From Campylobacteraceae bacterium (GTDB taxonomy: Bacteria > Campylobacterota > Campylobacteria > Campylobacterales > Sulfurospirillaceae), in the NCBI GenBank assembly GCA_027055635.1, contig JALUMZ010000187.1:1-8920 (forward strand): a stretch of DNA of 8,920 nucleotides, written 5' to 3'. Position numbers and translations under genes: made by a program. Below are positions 7,465 to 8,920 of this stretch, piece after piece. Under the pieces are notes generated by a model. The model did not search any database. It had not been told where the DNA came from and worked only from the letters and a program-made list of their open reading frames with translations. Every line of letters begins with the position of its first letter. Position 1 is the first letter of the stretch.

Positions 7465-7481
7465 GTGTAACAAAATTACAC
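7465..7481. repeat. short palindrome, possible binding site
   Basis: GTGTAA and TTACAC form a 6-bp dyad separated by CAAAA, followed by a T-rich run on the plus strand. The symmetry (TGTAA-N5-TTACA) resembles dimeric regulator sites in general, but I cannot assign a factor. It sits between the salvage operon promoter area and the structured element, upstream of the possible native nuo promoter. Confidence 0.25.
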
Positions 7482-7492
7482 ATATTTTTTTA

Positions 7493-7521
7493 CTTTTGTT
7501 TCAAATTACTTTGGTTATCAT
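7493..7521 (+). promoter_or_regulatory. possible native nuo promoter upstream of the structured element
   Basis: TATCAT at 7516-7521 differs from TATAAT at one base, is preceded by TGGT, and lies behind a T-rich tract (7485-7502), the style seen in Campylobacterota promoters. If used, the nuo transcript would carry the whole inverted-repeat element in a leader of about 300 nt. The match is modest. Confidence 0.3.
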
Positions 7522-7534
7522 ACAAGAAGTCTAA

Positions 7535-7567
7535 TAACTGACCTTACGGACTATATCACACCATCAG
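7535..7567 (+). repeat. left terminal inverted repeat of the element
   Basis: This arm begins TAACTGACCTTACGG and ends CACACCATCAG. It is the exact reverse complement of 7775-7807. Its minus strand carries TGATATAGT (7558-7550), an outward-facing extended -10-like sequence pointing toward mtnK. Confidence 0.9.
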
Positions 7568-7667
7568 TGAGTTTTAAGGCTTATAAGTACGAGGCAGTTT
7601 TGCTTTGGCATAGCTAAAGCTATGTTAAAGTGAAACCAACGAAGTAATCATATGCCTTAAAGCTCAC
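7567..7667 (+). repeat. left internal stem-loop arm of the element
   Basis: The closing stem GTGAGTTTTAAGGC (7567-7580) pairs with 7654-7667 with a single U-G wobble. An inner 19-bp stem pairs 7597-7615 with 7618-7636. It contains four G-U wobbles and no true mismatch when read as plus-strand RNA. The sequences between the two stems (7581-7596 and 7637-7653) match the corresponding parts of the right arm in reverse complement, although the closing stem does not. Confidence 0.75.
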
Positions 7668-7674
7668 CCGTAGG

Positions 7675-7775
7675 GCAAACAAGAAAGAGGCATATTGCTT
7701 CGTTGGAAAGCTTTTACCATAGCTTTGGCTATGCTAAAATCTTTTCGCCTCGCACTATACCTCTTTCTTGTTTGC
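7675..7775 (+). repeat. right internal stem-loop arm of the element
   Basis: The closing stem GCAAACAAGAAAGAGG (7675-7690) pairs perfectly with 7760-7775 over 16 bp. An inner stem pairs 7705-7723 with 7728-7746 over 19 positions, with two mismatches and one wobble, around the loop TTTG. The closing stem is unrelated in sequence to that of the left arm, while the core inside it is the left-arm core inverted. Confidence 0.8.
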
Positions 7776-7807
7776 TGATGGTGTGATATAGTCCGTAAGG
7801 TCAGTTA
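7775..7807 (+). repeat. right terminal inverted repeat of the element
   Basis: It begins CTGATGGTGTG, ends GTAAGGTCAGTTA, and is the exact inverted partner of 7535-7567. The final base lies 17 nt before the nuoA start codon, directly upstream of the nuoA ribosome binding site. Confidence 0.9.
7784..7792 (+). promoter_or_regulatory. outward extended -10-like sequence in the right repeat, possible nuo promoter
   Basis: TGATATAGT carries the TGn extension and TATAGT, one base from the ideal TATAAT. Transcription would begin near 7799, about 25 nt before nuoA. The same sequence in the left repeat points the other way, so the element could act as a two-way promoter source. No -35 support was identified, and the claim is inferential. 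Confidence 0.35.
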
Positions 7808-7824
7808 ATAATAGGAATATAGCT

Positions 7825-8187
7825 ATGTCATCACAAATTTTTCTAGCATCTTCTATCATTTTTATCTTGGCTACTGCCATCCCTATACTATTTTTGGCAA
7901 CTAGCAAGTTGGGAATTAGAAATAAAAAACATAAAGAAAAAAATATCTCTTACGAAAGCGGTGTCACAAAATCCATAGGTGGGAGTGATCATAGATTTAG
8001 TGTTAAGTTTTATTTAGTAGCACTTCTGTTTGTGCTGTTTGATGTTGAGATTATATTTATGTTTCCTTGGGCAGTAAATGTTAGAGAACTGGGGTCTTTT
8101 GGTTTGATGGAGATGTTTACTTTCATGGCGCTACTGTTGGCTGGGCTGATTTATGTTTATAAAGCAAAGGCTCTAACATGGCAATAA
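7825..8187 (+). CDS. nuoA: NADH:quinone oxidoreductase-type complex I subunit A
   Basis: A 120-residue membrane subunit of normal NuoA length with three predicted membrane spans at about 5-27, 61-83 and 95-113. The conserved YESG is at 43-46. The family core runs from Arg57 to Ala83, starting RFSVKFYLVALLF and including the acidic Asp73 and Glu75 in the second span. NuoA helps form the interface between the hydrophilic arm and the membrane arm, near the quinone site. The ATG at 7825 is preceded by AGGAA with 7 nt spacing. It is the first gene of the nuo operon and is followed by nuoB with a 10-nt overlap. The upstream region is occupied by the large inverted-repeat element, which may shape its transcription or leader RNA. 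Confidence 0.96.
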   Translation: MSSQIFLASSIIFILATAIPILFLATSKLGIRNKKHKEKNISYESGVTKSIGGSDHRFSVKFYLVALLFVLFDVEIIFMFPWAVNVRELGSFGLMEMFTFMALLLAGLIYVYKAKALTWQ

Positions 8188-8705
8188 CAACAGGCGAAGA
8201 GGCGATATTTGGAGATAGCGTTATCACTACAAAGCTGGATAGTGCAGTTGCATGGGCTAGAGAATCCTCTATGTGGCCATATATATTTGGAACTGCTTGT
8301 TGTGCTATTGAGTTTATGAGCGTGGCTTCTAGTAAATTTGATATATCAAGATTTGGAGCAGAAGTTGTCAGATTTTCTCCTCGTCAAGCAGATTTGATGA
8401 TAATAGCAGGAACCATAAGCAATAAACAAGCACCAATACTAAAGAGAATCTATGACCAAATGACAGAACCAAAATGGGTAATGAGTGCTGGAGCATGTGC
8501 TTGTAGCGGAGGATTTTATGATAACTATACAACCCTGCAAGGCGTTGATGAGATAATACCAGTAGATGTCTATATATCTGGTTGTCCTCCTCGTCCCGAA
8601 GCATTCCTTGATGGCTTAATGCAGATACAAAAACTTCAGGCAAAACCTAGCAAATACCTAAAACATAGAGCAAAAATGGAGTTTAAAGGAAAATTGGATG
8701 TTTAA
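8178..8705 (+). CDS. nuoB: complex I subunit B, bearer of iron-sulfur cluster N2
   Basis: A 175-residue NuoB (PSST) subunit that holds the terminal 4Fe-4S cluster N2, which passes electrons to quinone. The tandem cysteines Cys41 and Cys42 lie in GTACCAIEF, Cys107 in the GACACSGG segment at 105-112, and Cys136 in SGCPPRPEA at 134-142, giving the four expected ligands. Cys109 is an extra cysteine two residues after the third ligand, where many homologues have Asn. QGVDEIIPVDVYISG at 121-135 is also typical. The ATG overlaps the end of nuoA by 10 nt, and the stop overlaps the start of nuoC by 8 nt, so these genes are translationally coupled. The identification is secure. Confidence 0.97.
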   Translation: MAITTGEEAIFGDSVITTKLDSAVAWARESSMWPYIFGTACCAIEFMSVASSKFDISRFGAEVVRFSPRQADLMIIAGTISNKQAPILKRIYDQMTEPKWVMSAGACACSGGFYDNYTTLQGVDEIIPVDVYISGCPPRPEAFLDGLMQIQKLQAKPSKYLKHRAKMEFKGKLDV

Positions 8706-8920
8706 CTCCTATGATAAAAAAGTGGATTTTACTAAAGAGAGTACAGATAGATATATATTTAATTTGAGAGATATAAAAGAGGCGATAAAATTTCTAAAAG
8801 AGACTTATGATTATGATTTTTTAGTAGATATAACTGCTGTTGACTACTCTACATGTAGAGATACAAAACCTAAAAGATTTGCCATAATATACATACTCAA
8901 AGATAAAAATTTTGACAATA
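8698..8920 (+). CDS. nuoC: complex I subunit C, 30-kDa subunit, cut by the window edge
   Basis: The first 74 codons are visible and open without a stop to the right edge. The product starts MFNSYDKKVDF and contains YDYDFLVDITAVDYS at about 44-58, the conserved N-terminal segment of NuoC, followed by RFAIIYIL. The ATG at 8698 overlaps the nuoB stop by 8 nt and is preceded by AAAGGA about 8 nt away. NuoC sits in the hydrophilic connecting arm next to NuoB and NuoD, in line with the usual A-B-C gene order. A separate NuoC rather than a NuoCD fusion seems likely but cannot be confirmed, because the rest of the gene is missing. Confidence 0.9.
   Translation, partial: MFNSYDKKVDFTKESTDRYIFNLRDIKEAIKFLKETYDYDFLVDITAVDYSTCRDTKPKRFAIIYILKDKNFDN

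Larger units (their letters stand above)
7535..7807. mobile_element. 273-bp non-coding element with 33-bp perfect inverted repeats, MITE-like or structured repeat
   Basis: The element is bounded by perfect 33-bp inverted repeats (7535-7567 and 7775-7807) and holds no credible coding sequence. Inside are two side-by-side stem-loop arms, 7567-7667 and 7675-7775, joined by CCGTAGG. The two arms share a core in opposite orientation, including CGAGGC, GCATAGC, AAAGCTATG and CCAACGAAG, so the element is also one large imperfect palindrome. If the repeat is taken as 7536-7806, a 3-bp AAT directly flanks both ends and could be a target duplication, though in AT-rich DNA this may be chance. No transposase is nearby, so a non-autonomous element or a dispersed structured repeat is the best description. 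It ends 17 nt before the nuoA ATG and occupies most of the nuo upstream region. Confidence 0.75.

Noticed and set aside
7465..7490. Rho-independent terminator (dyad followed by T-run)
   Set aside because: The stem has only 6 AT-rich pairs, and no plus-strand gene ends there.
7338..7534. SAM-responsive riboswitch upstream of mtnK
   Set aside because: The leader predicted here is only about 20 nt, and no SAM-riboswitch stems or conserved boxes are visible.
7535..7807. tRNA, riboswitch or CRISPR array in the cloverleaf-like region
   Set aside because: No tRNA landmarks (T-loop, CCA, 7-bp acceptor) are present, there are no direct repeats with spacers, and it matches no riboswitch class that I recognise. 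The 33-bp perfect outer stem is far too long for such RNAs.
8368..8643. Minus-strand open frame opposite nuoB
   Set aside because: It lies fully inside the secure nuoB gene and shows no family features.

Overview
The window is AT-rich bacterial DNA carrying two divergent gene blocks. The rightward nuoA-nuoB-nuoC start of a complex I operon, the AT-rich codon use and a Campylobacter/Helicobacter-style extended -10 (TGnTATAAT) suggest a member of the Campylobacterota (a Sulfurimonas-like relative). That placement is inference from style and gene content, not from a marker gene.

Leftward block (about 7337 to 67, minus strand): seven tightly packed genes read as one operon. In transcription order they are an MtnK-type methylthioribose kinase, an RbsA-like double ATPase, an RbsC-like permease (TTG start), an RbsB-like periplasmic binding protein, an MtnA-type methylthioribose-1-phosphate isomerase, a GntR/UTRA regulator and a FucA-like class II aldolase. 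Junctions range from an 11-nt overlap to 22-nt gaps. Together they describe import of a 5-modified ribose (5-methylthioribose and/or 5-deoxyribose), 1-phosphorylation, isomerisation to the ribulose-1-phosphate and cleavage to dihydroxyacetone phosphate plus a short aldehyde. This is the 'DHAP shunt' for S-adenosylmethionine by-products rather than the full methionine salvage pathway, of which no later enzyme is present here. A perfect 10-bp palindrome just upstream of the kinase is the best candidate operator for the regulator. A further gene begins at 29 and runs off the left edge behind its own promoter-like sequence.

Divergent intergenic region (7338-7824): the half next to the kinase holds the promoter/operator candidates. 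The half next to nuoA is a 273-bp non-coding element (7535-7807) bounded by perfect 33-bp inverted repeats. Inside are two about 100-nt arms that share a conserved core in inverted orientation. The closing stems of the two arms have unrelated sequences, yet each is self-complementary, which is a covariation pattern. The element looks like a MITE-like or structured repeat that ends 17 nt before nuoA, so it lies in, or supplies the promoter for, the nuo leader.

Rightward block (7825 to the right edge): nuoA, nuoB and the first 74 codons of nuoC overlap by 10 and 8 nt and begin the NADH:quinone oxidoreductase-type operon.
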